A stretch of DNA of 64,000 nucleotides, taken from positions 69,994-133,993 of the forward strand of contig JAVBMN010000023.1 of NCBI GenBank assembly GCA_031552405.1, given 5' to 3'. Below the pieces are notes generated by a model. It saw only the letters and a program-made list of their open reading frames with translations. It had not been told where the DNA came from and searched no databases. Positions within the stretch are counted from its first letter, which is position 1. The number at the start of each line of letters is the position of its first letter. The stretch comes from UBA1794 sp031552405. Lineage in GTDB: Bacteria; Bacteroidota; Bacteroidia; Bacteroidales; Bacteroidaceae. The position numbers and the translations under genes are program-made. Of this stretch, positions 16,624-28,900 are shown one piece after another.

Positions 16624-18570
16624 ATGAAAAAGTTCTTTCTTCTCGCAGGCATGTTGCTGCTATTCGGCATCTCTCCTGCCACCCTGCATGCTGAGGTGAA
16701 ACTGCCTCAGATCTTTTCTGACAATATGGTGCTACAGGCCAACCAGCCTATCCATTTATGGGGCTGGGCTGACGCACAGGAAGCCGTCACGATCCTTTTT
16801 AATGGAAAGACGATTAAAGCCAAGGCTGATAAATCCGGCAAATGGGAAGTACGCCTCCAACCACTATCCTACGGAGGCCCATACGACCTGACTGTCAAAG
16901 GTAAAAAGAACGAAATCACCCTGCATAACATCTTATTGGGAGAAGTATGGGTATGCAGCGGACAGTCTAATATGGAATTCCGCGTAAAAGAAGCCGACAA
17001 TGCTGATGCAGAGATCAAGAATGGAGATTACCCATCCATCCGCTTCATCACAGTGTCCAAAGAAATGGCTACTACTCCTAAAGAGGATATACAAGGCATC
17101 TGGAAAGTCTGCTCACCAGCCACTGTAGGCGAATGCTCGGCGGTGGGCTATTATTACGGAAGGGAATTATTCCGGAAACTACACATCCCTATCGGCCTGA
17201 TCTGCACCTCATGGGGCGGAACAGACGTAGAAACCTGGATCAGTCCGGACACATTCTCCGCACTCCCCACACAATACAGTCAGAAATACGGAGGCAAGAA
17301 GGTAGACGACCTTCAAAAGTTTATTGAAGAAAACAAGACGAAAAAGGAAGCCTATCTCCAGGCTATGAACCAAAAAAAAGACCTGGAAGAGAAGTGGTAT
17401 ACCCCCAACTACCCCATACAGGACTGGATAAAAGTAGAGAAGCCCACCTCCTTCAGCCGAATGGGCCTCAACGATCTGGACGGAGTGGTGTGGTTTAGTT
17501 GCACTTTCTCACTCCCTGAAAGCAGCATTCACAAAGCAGGTGAACTATCACTCGGAGGCATTGACGATGAAGACATCACCTGGATCAATGGTACAGAAGT
17601 TGGTCAGTCCACCGGCTACAATCTGAAACGAGTATATTCTATCCCTACCGGCGTGCTGGCTAAAGAGAACCGCCTTATGATACGCGTTACCGATCACTCA
17701 GGGGAAGGAGGCTTCAACGGCATGGATGAAGAGATGTTCCTGAAAATAGGCAGTCTGAATATCCCTCTGAGTCAATGTCAATGGAGCTACAAACCAGCGG
17801 TGGACTCGCGTGCATTCCAATACATCAGCCCCGGCCCCAACATGCAGCCTTCCCTGCTGTATAACGCCATGATACATCCACTTATCGGTGTATCTATCAA
17901 AGGCGCAATCTGGTATCAAGGTGAGAACAACGCCTCCCGTGCCTATGACTACCGCACCCTGTTCCCCACCCTTATCCGGGACTGGAGAGCTAAGTGGGGA
18001 TCAGAGTTCCCCTTCTACTGGGTGCAACTGGCCAACTTCATGGCCAAGGATGAAAAACCCATGGACAGCGAATGGGCCGAACTGCGGGAAGCGCAGACCA
18101 TGACGCTCTCCCTCCCCCACACCGGAGAGGCCGTGATCACAGACATAGGCGATGCGGCTGACATCCATCCGCGAAACAAACAGGACGTAGGATTGCGCCT
18201 CGCCCTGGCTTCCCTCAACCAAACGTACGGATATAAAGACATTACCTATTCAGGCCCCACCTACAAAAGCATGGAAGTTACCTCAGGCAAAGCCATCCTG
18301 ACCTTTGAAAACACGGACGGAGGACTGAAGACCACCAGTAAATACGGTTACGTAGAAGGATTCGCCATTGCCGGAGAAGACGGAAAATTTGTATGGGCAA
18401 AGGCCTTTATTGATGGTGATAAAGTAATCGTACACAGCGAGCAGGTACCCACCCCCACCGCCGTACGCTACGGATGGAGCAATAACCCAGATGTAAACCT
18501 GTACAACGGAAAAGGACTGCCCGCCGGCCCATTCCGTACAGATTCTTTTAAAGGGATTACTTCCAGGTAG
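16624..18570 (+). CDS. Secreted sialate O-acetylesterase
   Basis: A 648-residue secreted esterase of the SASA (SGNH-fold) family, which removes acetyl groups from sialic acids or related sugars. A signal peptide covers residues 1-23 (MKKFFLLAGMLLLFGIS...). The catalytic serine is Ser115 in VCSGQSNMEF, and the Asp/His block lies in DIHPRNKQDVG. Between them is a beta-sandwich insert (about residues 270-360, with GGIDDEDITWING) that is usual for these proteins. It probably acts in the periplasm or at the cell surface on host or plant glycans. Neither sialidase nor other nan genes are nearby. Confidence 0.88.
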   Translation: MKKFFLLAGMLLLFGISPATLHAEVKLPQIFSDNMVLQANQPIHLWGWADAQEAVTILFNGKTIKAKADKSGKWEVRLQPLSYGGPYDLTVKGKKNEITLHNILLGEVWVCSGQSNMEFRVKEADNADAEIKNGDYPSIRFITVSKEMATTPKEDIQGIWKVCSPATVGECSAVGYYYGRELFRKLHIPIGLICTSWGGTDVETWISPDTFSALPTQYSQKYGGKKVDDLQKFIEENKTKKEAYLQAMNQKKDLEEKWYTPNYPIQDWIKVEKPTSFSRMGLNDLDGVVWFSCTFSLPESSIHKAGELSLGGIDDEDITWINGTEVGQSTGYNLKRVYSIPTGVLAKENRLMIRVTDHSGEGGFNGMDEEMFLKIGSLNIPLSQCQWSYKPAVDSRAFQYISPGPNMQPSLLYNAMIHPLIGVSIKGAIWYQGENNASRAYDYRTLFPTLIRDWRAKWGSEFPFYWVQLANFMAKDEKPMDSEWAELREAQTMTLSLPHTGEAVITDIGDAADIHPRNKQDVGLRLALASLNQTYGYKDITYSGPTYKSMEVTSGKAILTFENTDGGLKTTSKYGYVEGFAIAGEDGKFVWAKAFIDGDKVIVHSEQVPTPTAVRYGWSNNPDVNLYNGKGLPAGPFRTDSFKGITSR

Positions 18571-18588
18571 AATATACTATCCCATACA

Positions 18589-18629
18589 CAATGAGCGGAT
18601 ACTTCTTAAGTAGAGGTATCCGCTCATTG
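18589..18629 (+). terminator. Hairpin after the acetylesterase
   Basis: A 14-bp perfect inverted repeat (18589-18602 with 18616-18629) with a 13-base loop lies 19 bp after the stop codon. It lacks a long T-run but is well placed as an end-of-transcript hairpin. Confidence 0.7.
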
Positions 18630-18705
18630 CATAAGAATAGGAGCAAATACCACCCTTTCAGCCAAATTAAAGGCGTAAAAAGATGGCCCAACTTTTACAA
18701 TTCAC

Positions 18706-18713
18706 TATCTTTG
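18706..18713 (+). promoter_or_regulatory. -7 promoter box of mutAB
   Basis: TATCTTTG matches the Bacteroides -7 consensus and lies 58 bp before the mutA ATG. No perfect -33 TTTG is present. Confidence 0.6.
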
Positions 18714-18771
18714 CCGGATTATTACGAACAAGTAACAATTAACGTATAAATTCATGTTAAATCAGTAAGAA

Positions 18772-20670
18772 ATGGCAGACAAAAAAGAAAATCTGTTTTC
18801 AGACTTCCCACCTGTCAGTACGCAGGAGTGGACGGAGAAAATCAACGTGGACCTGAAAGGGGCCGATTTTGAAAAACGATTAGTCTGGAAAACTACCGAA
18901 GGGTTCAAAGTACAGCCCTTTTACCGTAAGGAAGACCTGAACGACCTTTCCACCCTCAATGCCCTCCCGGGAGAATTCCCTTACCTGAGAGGTACAAAAA
19001 GAGACAACAAAGCCTGGGCTGTACGCCAGGATATCGTAGTAGCCAGCCCTCAGGAGGCCAACCAGAAAGCGCTGGACATTCTGAACAAAGGCATCGATTC
19101 TCTTGGATTCCGCGTGAAAGCCAAAGAACTGAATGCTGCTTACATTGAAACTCTGCTGAACGATATTCATGCCAATATCGTAGAATTGAACTTCACAGTA
19201 TGCCAATGCCACGCCGTAGAACTGGCTGAGCTGCTGGCTGCTTACTTCCAAAAGAAAGGATACAACGCACCTGAGTTGCGTGGTTCTATAAACTTCGATC
19301 CCTTCAATGCTACATTGACCAAAGGGGTAGAAGGTCCCAACTTTGCCGAAACAGCAAAGAAACTGGCCGATACACTGGCCCCCTTCCCCTTCTTCAAAGC
19401 CATTACCGTAAATGCCAAGAGCCTGTGCAATGCAGGAGCTTATATCTCTCAGGAACTGGGATATGCACTGGCTTGGGGTAACGACTATCTGAACAAGATG
19501 ATCGAAGCCGGAGTAAGTCCTGCGCTGGCTGCCAAGAAGATTCGCTTCAGCATGGGTATCAGTGCCAATTACTTCATGGAAATCGCCAAGTTCCGTGCCG
19601 CACGCATGCTGTGGGCGCAGATTGTTAGCGCTTACAAGCCTGAGTGTTTACGCACGGACTGCCCTAATACGGACTCTGACGGTGTATGCCGTTGCGCTTC
19701 CAAAATGTACATTCACGCGGAAACTTCACGTTTCAACCTCACCCTGTTTGATGCACATGTAAATCTGCTGCGTACGCAGACCGAGGCCATGAGTGCCGCC
19801 CTGGGCGGAGTAGACTCCATGACGGTAACTCCGTTTGATGCTACGTATGCCGAAGCCGATGAATTCTCTGAAAGACTGGCCCGCAACCAACAACTCCTGC
19901 TGAAGGAAGAGTCGCACTTTGACAAAGTAATCGACCCGGCTGCCGGATCGTATTATATCGAAACCCTTACTGCTTCTATCGCCAAGGAGGCATGGGATCT
20001 GTTCCTGAAGGTAGAGGCCGAAGGCGGATTCGAAGCATGCATCCGCAGCGGTGCCATACAAGACGCAGTGAACGCCAGCAACAAAACCCGTCACGACGCC
20101 GTAGCCAAACGCCGCGAAATCCTGTTGGGAACCAACCAATACCCCAACTTCACCGAAGTGGCCGGCGAGAAAGAGCCGCAAACTTGCTGCTGTTGCTGCG
20201 GTAGCCATGACAACGCTCCTTACAAGAAGCTGAACATGGACCGTGCTTCCAGCGAATTTGAGACCCTCCGCCTGCAGACTGAGAAGAGCGGTAAGACCCC
20301 TGTGGCTTTCATGCTTACCATCGGTAACCTGGCTATGCGTCAGGCGCGTGCACAGTTTGCCTGCAACTTCCTGGGTTGTGCCGGATACAAGGTAATTGAC
20401 AACCTTGGTTTTGAAACCGTAGAGGCAGGTGTACAAGCTGCTATGGAGGCCAAGGCTGACATCGTAGTGATCTGCTCCAGCGACGACGAATATGCAGAAT
20501 ACGCTGCCCCCGCCTTTAAGGCACTGGGCGGCCGCGCCATGTTCGTAGTAGCCGGTAACCCCGCTTGCGCCGACGACCTCCGCGCTGCCGGTATCGAGAA
20601 CTTCATCCATGTGCGTGTCAGTGTACTCGACACGCTCAAAGCATACAACCAACAACTTGGCATCAACTGA
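18772..20670 (+). CDS. mutA: Methylmalonyl-CoA mutase small (beta) subunit
   Basis: MutA (632 residues) is the non-catalytic partner of MutB in adenosylcobalamin-dependent methylmalonyl-CoA mutase, used in Bacteroides to turn succinyl-CoA into methylmalonyl-CoA on the way to propionate. The TIM-barrel part is recognisable by ISANYFMEIAKFRAARMLWA and DPAAGSYYIE. The C-terminal cobalamin-binding fold is degenerate and lacks the DxHxxG cobalt-binding motif, as expected for this subunit. Two cysteine clusters are unusual: C292-x4-C297-x8-C306-x-C308, and five consecutive cysteines at 472-476 in the linker before the B12-like domain. The stop is 1 bp before the mutB ATG. Confidence 0.95.
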   Translation: MADKKENLFSDFPPVSTQEWTEKINVDLKGADFEKRLVWKTTEGFKVQPFYRKEDLNDLSTLNALPGEFPYLRGTKRDNKAWAVRQDIVVASPQEANQKALDILNKGIDSLGFRVKAKELNAAYIETLLNDIHANIVELNFTVCQCHAVELAELLAAYFQKKGYNAPELRGSINFDPFNATLTKGVEGPNFAETAKKLADTLAPFPFFKAITVNAKSLCNAGAYISQELGYALAWGNDYLNKMIEAGVSPALAAKKIRFSMGISANYFMEIAKFRAARMLWAQIVSAYKPECLRTDCPNTDSDGVCRCASKMYIHAETSRFNLTLFDAHVNLLRTQTEAMSAALGGVDSMTVTPFDATYAEADEFSERLARNQQLLLKEESHFDKVIDPAAGSYYIETLTASIAKEAWDLFLKVEAEGGFEACIRSGAIQDAVNASNKTRHDAVAKRREILLGTNQYPNFTEVAGEKEPQTCCCCCGSHDNAPYKKLNMDRASSEFETLRLQTEKSGKTPVAFMLTIGNLAMRQARAQFACNFLGCAGYKVIDNLGFETVEAGVQAAMEAKADIVVICSSDDEYAEYAAPAFKALGGRAMFVVAGNPACADDLRAAGIENFIHVRVSVLDTLKAYNQQLGIN

Positions 20671-20671
20671 T

Positions 20672-22816
<2,145 letters not shown>

Positions 22817-22841
22817 AGGAATACATACCTAATCTCTCAAA

Positions 22842-22880
22842 AAAGGGGATACACTTTCATCAGTGCATCCCCTTTCTTTA
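22842..22880. terminator. Bidirectional terminator between mutB and the sensor/AraC gene
   Basis: A 9-bp stem (22842-22850 with 22867-22875), extended by a further 4 bp of pairing after one mismatch, has A-rich and T-rich flanks. It lies between two convergent genes (mutB ends at 22816, the reverse gene at 22901), so it can serve both. Confidence 0.8.
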
Positions 22881-22900
22881 TGGTATTCGTATTCAGGAAC

Positions 22901-25747
22901 CTATTCCTTCTTCCCGTATCGGTATTCCGAAGGGGTTACACCGAACATCTTTTTGAAGCTGCCAGAGAAGTTACGAGCGGTGTTGAAGCCTGTTTTTATG
23001 GCAATTTCGTTGACATTAAGCTCGGTTTCGGCAAGTAGCAAGGCTGCCCGTTTCAGGCGAACATTGCGGATGAAATCGGTGGGGGTGATGCCGAGCATGG
23101 TTTGTATCTTTTTGTAGAGATTGGTGCGGCTGATGGCTACGTCACGCGCCAGCAGGTCTACGTTATAGTCGGCATTATCCATGTGTTCATCGATGGCCTT
23201 TAGCATTTGCTTTACAAGCAATTCTTCCTCGGCGTTTACAGCAATTTTTCCGGGGATTATGTTTGACGATTCGGCAAATTGGTGGCGGGCTTCCTCGCGT
23301 AACTCGAACAGGTGGTTCACGTATTCATCGTTCTCGCGTTCCATCTTGGCTTTCTTCTTTTTGAGATAGTAGGACTGAGCCAGTAACAGAAGCGACAAGC
23401 ACAGAAGGGCATAACACGTCTTTGCCCACCAGGTGAGCCAGAAAGGTGGCAGGATGGTGATGCGTTTTTGCATCATGGCTCCCCACTGCCCATCGCCTAT
23501 GGCGGCCTGCACCTCCAATACATAACTGCCGGGGGAAAGGGCGTTGTAGTGAGCCTCGCCCAATCCGCTTCCGTCGTTACTTGTAATCCATTGCCTGTCA
23601 ATCCCACTCAGGCGATAGCGATAGTGAGTGTGGGTATAATTGGCATAGTTAAGGCAGGAGAACTGAAAGCTGAGGTAGTTCTCATTGTAGGGCAGGGAGA
23701 CGAGCGAAAGGTCGAGCGATTGCGGACTATTACACACGTTGAACCCCGTAAGCACTGTCGGCATGGGCTGCGAATGATTGTCGAAGGTATCGGTACGGAA
23801 CATCACAACGCCATCCATACTTGCAAAATAGGCGGTTCCATCGGGCATAATGACTGTCGAGCGTTCCACCATCTCGGCTGTAGGAATCCCGTCGGCAAGT
23901 CCGAAACTGGTAATGAGCGTGTCAGCCGGGGTAAATGTGATGCGCGAAATGCCATTGGCTGTACCTATCCACAAACGTTCCTTCCCATCTTCGGCAATGC
24001 TCTGTATACAAGAGTTGGAGAGGCCGTCGGCAGCCGTAAAACGGCGCACAACGGATAAATCCTGAGAACACATAAGGAGACCGTTTTGGGTGCCCAGCCA
24101 CAGCCGTCCGTCGCTATCGGTCATCGCACAGTTGAATTTATCGCTGTATTGCAGCATCTCGCTGACTGGAAAGAATGGAGCAATCTCGTCCTTTTGTGTA
24201 TCGAGCACAAAGATTCCGTTCTGGGCATAAACCAGCACCTTGTTCTTATCGTTCAGGCTGACGGCACCCACCAGTGTACGGTATTCATCCAGTTCTTTCA
24301 GTTTATCATTGAGGCATATAAATTCGTGGCGGGTAGTGTGGATATACCCCAGCGCATTGACCACATTGCAGGTCAGCAACCTCTCCTTATCAACAGGCAA
24401 GGCAAAGCGGAAATGGGAATGCCGCTGGTTCTTCAAACGTCCGTCAGCCAGTAAATTCAGACTCCATTTCTGCTGAGTTTTGCTATATGCAAGATACAGC
24501 ATACCCTGTTTCGTACCTACATAGACACTCCCGTCTGAGTTTGCAGTCATTGCGAGACAGTCATATTCGGATGCTCCCGGCACAGGGGCTATTATCTGAT
24601 TCTCCGTATTGAAGAAGAAAATTCCCTTGGGAGTACCCAGCAGTAAATAATCAGCTGCTCGCTCCATGCAGATAAGATGAAGCGTTTTGGTGCTCTGTAG
24701 GGTTTGAGCAATACCCTTCGGAGGATGCTGATAGATGATTCCTTTGGTTCTGCTTCCCAGCCACAAACCTCCCTGCCGGTCCTGATGGGCAAAGGAAAGC
24801 GCACCCGTGGGGTATAGTGGGGATGTGCCCTGTATCTTCTCGTGACCGGTTATCTGTTCGTTCGTGAGTAGATAGAGACCATCGTTGCTGGCTATTAGCA
24901 ATCCACCGTCTTGCAGTCGTTCGATACCATTGATGCTGGTTTGCAGCAGCAAGGTCCATTCCTGTGTAGGGATGTGGTACCGGTAAAGACCGCCGAAGTA
25001 TTTGTTGCTCGCAATGACAGCAGTCTGCTCGTCGTTCCACATAACAGGAAAGAGGCTATGGTCAGAGACGGGTATCTTGCTCTCCAAGGTTGTGTTTTCT
25101 GCCACCACCTTGCGGCTCTTCGCATCCCAGTGGCGCACCACGCCGGTATTAAGAAAGAAAAGGTACAGACTTTTACTTGCCTTCAGCACGTTCACTACAC
25201 TGATACCTGCGGCGAGTTCGCTCTTTGTCAGTGTCATGGCAAGCTCGGCAGGATGCTCCCAGTCGAAATGCATCAAACGCCCGTCCATCGTAAGAAGCCA
25301 GGCAGTACTGTCGGCATCCATGCACAGGTTCTTCAGCTCGGAGGGTTTCACACCGCTTGCCGCCAGTCGTTGTGCTGCATCGTACCGAAATTGGCGTGCA
25401 TCCGGGTCGTAGATATAAAGACGGTAGTAGTCCTTTATCCAGAGCATGCCCTGGCGGTCAGTCCAATGAATGCACCCGCCAAACCCAAGCATCGGCAATG
25501 TTTGCCAGAGGTTGTATTCCTGCTGAGTGAACCTGACACCGTTGTATAGATTGAACATTCCTTCCGTTTCCACCAGCATTTGCCCGCCGGGCAGTTCTAT
25601 GAGTTGCCGGGTCTGGTTGTTGTATAGTCCGTCACGGACAGTCAACATACGCCGCTCCGTTGCCCTGCCCGCCAAAGAGGCGAAGAGGCAAAGAAAAATC
25701 AGAGTCGCTATACGCAAGCGGGCACGTGGATATAATAAGGTATGCAT
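22901..25747 (-). CDS. Membrane sensor with two-component-type propellers and AraC output, without kinase
   Basis: A 948-residue regulator. A signal/anchor lies at the N-terminus, followed by about 700 periplasmic residues of two-component-regulator propeller repeats (for example GGLWLGSRTKGI, GRLWLGTQNGLL, ERLWIGTANGIS) and a Y_Y_Y domain ending near residue 765. A single membrane helix follows (about 774-792), then a charged helical linker and a C-terminal AraC/XylS DNA-binding domain (about 850-945, with NVNEIAIKTGFNTARNFSGSF). Hybrid two-component systems of Bacteroides have histidine kinase, ATPase and receiver domains between membrane helix and AraC; here there are only about 60 residues, so those are absent. 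It is divergent from the large lyase gene and probably controls it in response to an oligosaccharide. Confidence 0.88.
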   Translation of the reverse strand: MHTLLYPRARLRIATLIFLCLFASLAGRATERRMLTVRDGLYNNQTRQLIELPGGQMLVETEGMFNLYNGVRFTQQEYNLWQTLPMLGFGGCIHWTDRQGMLWIKDYYRLYIYDPDARQFRYDAAQRLAASGVKPSELKNLCMDADSTAWLLTMDGRLMHFDWEHPAELAMTLTKSELAAGISVVNVLKASKSLYLFFLNTGVVRHWDAKSRKVVAENTTLESKIPVSDHSLFPVMWNDEQTAVIASNKYFGGLYRYHIPTQEWTLLLQTSINGIERLQDGGLLIASNDGLYLLTNEQITGHEKIQGTSPLYPTGALSFAHQDRQGGLWLGSRTKGIIYQHPPKGIAQTLQSTKTLHLICMERAADYLLLGTPKGIFFFNTENQIIAPVPGASEYDCLAMTANSDGSVYVGTKQGMLYLAYSKTQQKWSLNLLADGRLKNQRHSHFRFALPVDKERLLTCNVVNALGYIHTTRHEFICLNDKLKELDEYRTLVGAVSLNDKNKVLVYAQNGIFVLDTQKDEIAPFFPVSEMLQYSDKFNCAMTDSDGRLWLGTQNGLLMCSQDLSVVRRFTAADGLSNSCIQSIAEDGKERLWIGTANGISRITFTPADTLITSFGLADGIPTAEMVERSTVIMPDGTAYFASMDGVVMFRTDTFDNHSQPMPTVLTGFNVCNSPQSLDLSLVSLPYNENYLSFQFSCLNYANYTHTHYRYRLSGIDRQWITSNDGSGLGEAHYNALSPGSYVLEVQAAIGDGQWGAMMQKRITILPPFWLTWWAKTCYALLCLSLLLLAQSYYLKKKKAKMERENDEYVNHLFELREEARHQFAESSNIIPGKIAVNAEEELLVKQMLKAIDEHMDNADYNVDLLARDVAISRTNLYKKIQTMLGITPTDFIRNVRLKRAALLLAETELNVNEIAIKTGFNTARNFSGSFKKMFGVTPSEYRYGKKE

Positions 25748-25954
25748 GATTCCAAGGCATGTAATTCGGCCATAAAATTACACTTTTTCCTGAATAGAAA
25801 CATTCCGGATATGCCCTTTTTATACTAAAATGGTGTCTCTTTTGTACAAAAGACTGCAAGTACGCGTTTTGGAATAAAACAATCACATGGGTTATCTGAC
25901 GAAATACCTACCTTTATCGCAGTTTCAAAACCGAATACTAACAATCAAAATTAT

Positions 25955-28900
25955 ATGAAAATCAAATTGCTACTCATTTTGCTATTCAGCGTGGTTATCC
26001 ATGCAGGGGCGCAAGAAGACAATCTTAAGATGAGATTGAATTTCGAAAACGTATCCGGTACCAGCGTAAAAGATGCCGTTTCGGGTATCACCACCAAACT
26101 GACCAGCCCTGCTAAGGTAGCCGCGATGGGCAAGTACAATATCCTTAACCTGGGCAATGGAAGCGGCTACCTCGACCTGACCGCCGAGGCCGGTAAACTG
26201 TTTGCCGCCTGCGAGGACCACACCATCTCCGTGTATTACCGTGTGAATGAGGCTACCTCACTCTCCGGTGCAGGCTTTTTCCTTTGGACGTTTTCTACAC
26301 TATCTGCCAACACTTCTACCGGAGGTGCTTATTCTGCCTACCGACTGAATGCGCAGCGCATCGCCTCCTCTCCCGGTGGCTACTCTAATGAAAAAGGATA
26401 CTCCGTAGACGCACCTTCTGCCACAGGCAAATGGATACATGTAGCCTATACACAGAGTGGCACTACAGGAAAGCTGTACATTGAGGGAGTATTGAAGAGC
26501 ACCATCAGCAGTATGCCGAAGAACAGCACCCTCTATGGTTCCACAAAACCAGCCTATTGCTGGCTGGGACGTGCACCATTCTCGGGCGACAGTTATCTGA
26601 CAAACACACTTGTCTACGGCTTCAGCCTTTACGATCGTGCGCTTACCAATACGGAAGTCACTACACTGTCAGCAGAGACCAGTGAGCTGGACTATGCATA
26701 CATACACGGAACAAGCGGCAACAATGCAGCCTTGCTGACAGCCATAGCCGGAGCCAAGACACTTCTGGCAGATGCCGGAAGCTATCTGCCCGGAGCCGTT
26801 GACAACCTAAAGGGCCTGGTTTCATTTGCCGAGACAGTGGCTGGGGGGCAGTTCAGCCAAGCGTATATGGATAATATCCTCGCTCAGCTTAACACCACCC
26901 TTACTTCTGTAAAAGCGACAAAAGGTATAACCCTGCCTACAGTTTCAGACATGGAGACTGCCTATGACATAAATCGTGGCTTCATTCATCCGGGAGGTAT
27001 GCACACACAGGCCGACTTTGACCGTGTCAAAGCACAGCTTGCCGCCAAGAACCCCACAGTGACAGCAGCCTATAACGTATTGAAGAACTCTGCTTTCGCG
27101 CAGTCTACAGTCACCACAGGGGTCACTGAAACCATCGTCCGTGGCGGAGGAGTGGGTGAAAACTTTGCCACCGCCGCACAGGCTGCCGCCAAGGCCTATC
27201 AGTGTGCACTGCGCTGGAAGATTGAAGACAACAAAGCATGCGCCAAAGCCGCAGTAAACATACTGATGGCATGGGCACGCGGGCACAAATACTTCGGGGG
27301 CGACTCAAACTATGCCCTAGCCGCCGGACTTCAAGGTTACCAGTTCGCCCAAGCCGCGGAACTGCTGCGCGACTACGACGGATGGAGTGCAGAGGACTTC
27401 GAGACCTACAAGACCTACACGCGCAACGTGTGGTACGAAGCCACCATCGGCTGGCTGCGTAGCCGCAGCGGCACATGGGACAATGTGAACAATCCCGAGC
27501 ACTTCGGCGACCGCCCGGGTCATGCCTGGAGCAACTGGGGATTGTGCAACGACCTCGCTGTGATCAGCATTGGCATTCTGCTTGATGATGTATTCATCTA
27601 TAATCAAGGTATGTCCTTCTTTAAATATGACCAAGTAGGTACATTCGAAGACCCACGCATCAAGAATCCCCTGATTAATGACGGTTGCAACGAGTTTCTG
27701 GGCAACCTCGTAGTGAAAGTATATGACAATTACGCCCCCGAAACCGGCGCATACGGCCAAGTGGGGCAGACACAGGAAAGCGGTCGCGACCAAGGTCATG
27801 CGGCTATGGCAATGGGACTGGCAGCCGACCTGGCACACATGGGTTACAACCAAGGAGATGACCTCTTTGCCTACATGAACCACCGTCTGGCAGCCGGTTT
27901 TGAATACATCGCCGCCTACAACAATGCCAAACGTGATGACCTGCCCTTCACTCAATACAACTGGCACGATGTAGGCAAAGCCTTCTGGGGCCCTGCCAAA
28001 GAGGAACAAAAAGTGATGGGTTCCGGAGGACGCGGCGAAACCCGTGCATACTGGGGAACAGTCATCGGCATGTACGAGGGCGTGAAAGGCGTGGAGATGC
28101 CCTTCTCCAAGATTGCGTACCAGAATATGGTGGACAACAATGTGGAAGCCGTCTACACAGGCGGTGCCAGCTGGGGCTTTGACCACCTGCGTTTCTCTGT
28201 ATTGATGAACACGTATGACGGCCTTGCACCTGCCGACAAAGTGCCAACCGAACTTACCCCAAAGATGGAATACCAAGGAGAGGTCATCCATCACAATGAG
28301 CTGGGCGGACTTAAGAACACTTATGTTGTTAACAACAACACCTCTCTACCCAAGGGTAAAACCGTGAAACTGATGCCGCAACTTCCGAAAGACGAAGAAG
28401 ACACCGGCCAATGGCTCTGGGACACAGGCGAAACTACTCGCGATATCACCGTCACCACAGACTTCAGTCAGATGTACCGTGTGACCTATACCAATAAGAA
28501 CGGCATCAAGAGTCAGCAGTGTTTCGCGCTCGCTGTTACAGATGATTGCATCGCCGATAATCTGGTTGCCTCCGTCACTTACAACGGAAAAACCAGTTCA
28601 ACGGATATGGTATCTGTCCTCTACGGACAGACTGTTACGCTGAACGCCAAACCTAACGTAGGTTGGGGAACTCATCTATGGACCACCGGTCAGACTACAT
28701 CGTCAATCACCACCAGCCCCGTCACTGCTTCACGCGAATACACCGCGTATTATACCAATCAGGGCGGTAAAGTCAGCGCCTGCACCTTCCATGTCAATGT
28801 GGTAGCTGCAGAGCCTTATATCATGGTAGGTACTTCGTTGAGCAGCGCCTTAACGACAATAACCGATGCCGGTTCACAGGTCACACTCGGACTTAACATC

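Noticed and set aside
27317..28294. 325-codon reverse open frame inside the lyase gene
   Set aside because: Shadow frame; cysteine- and histidine-rich composition without family likeness, while the forward frame is clearly coding.
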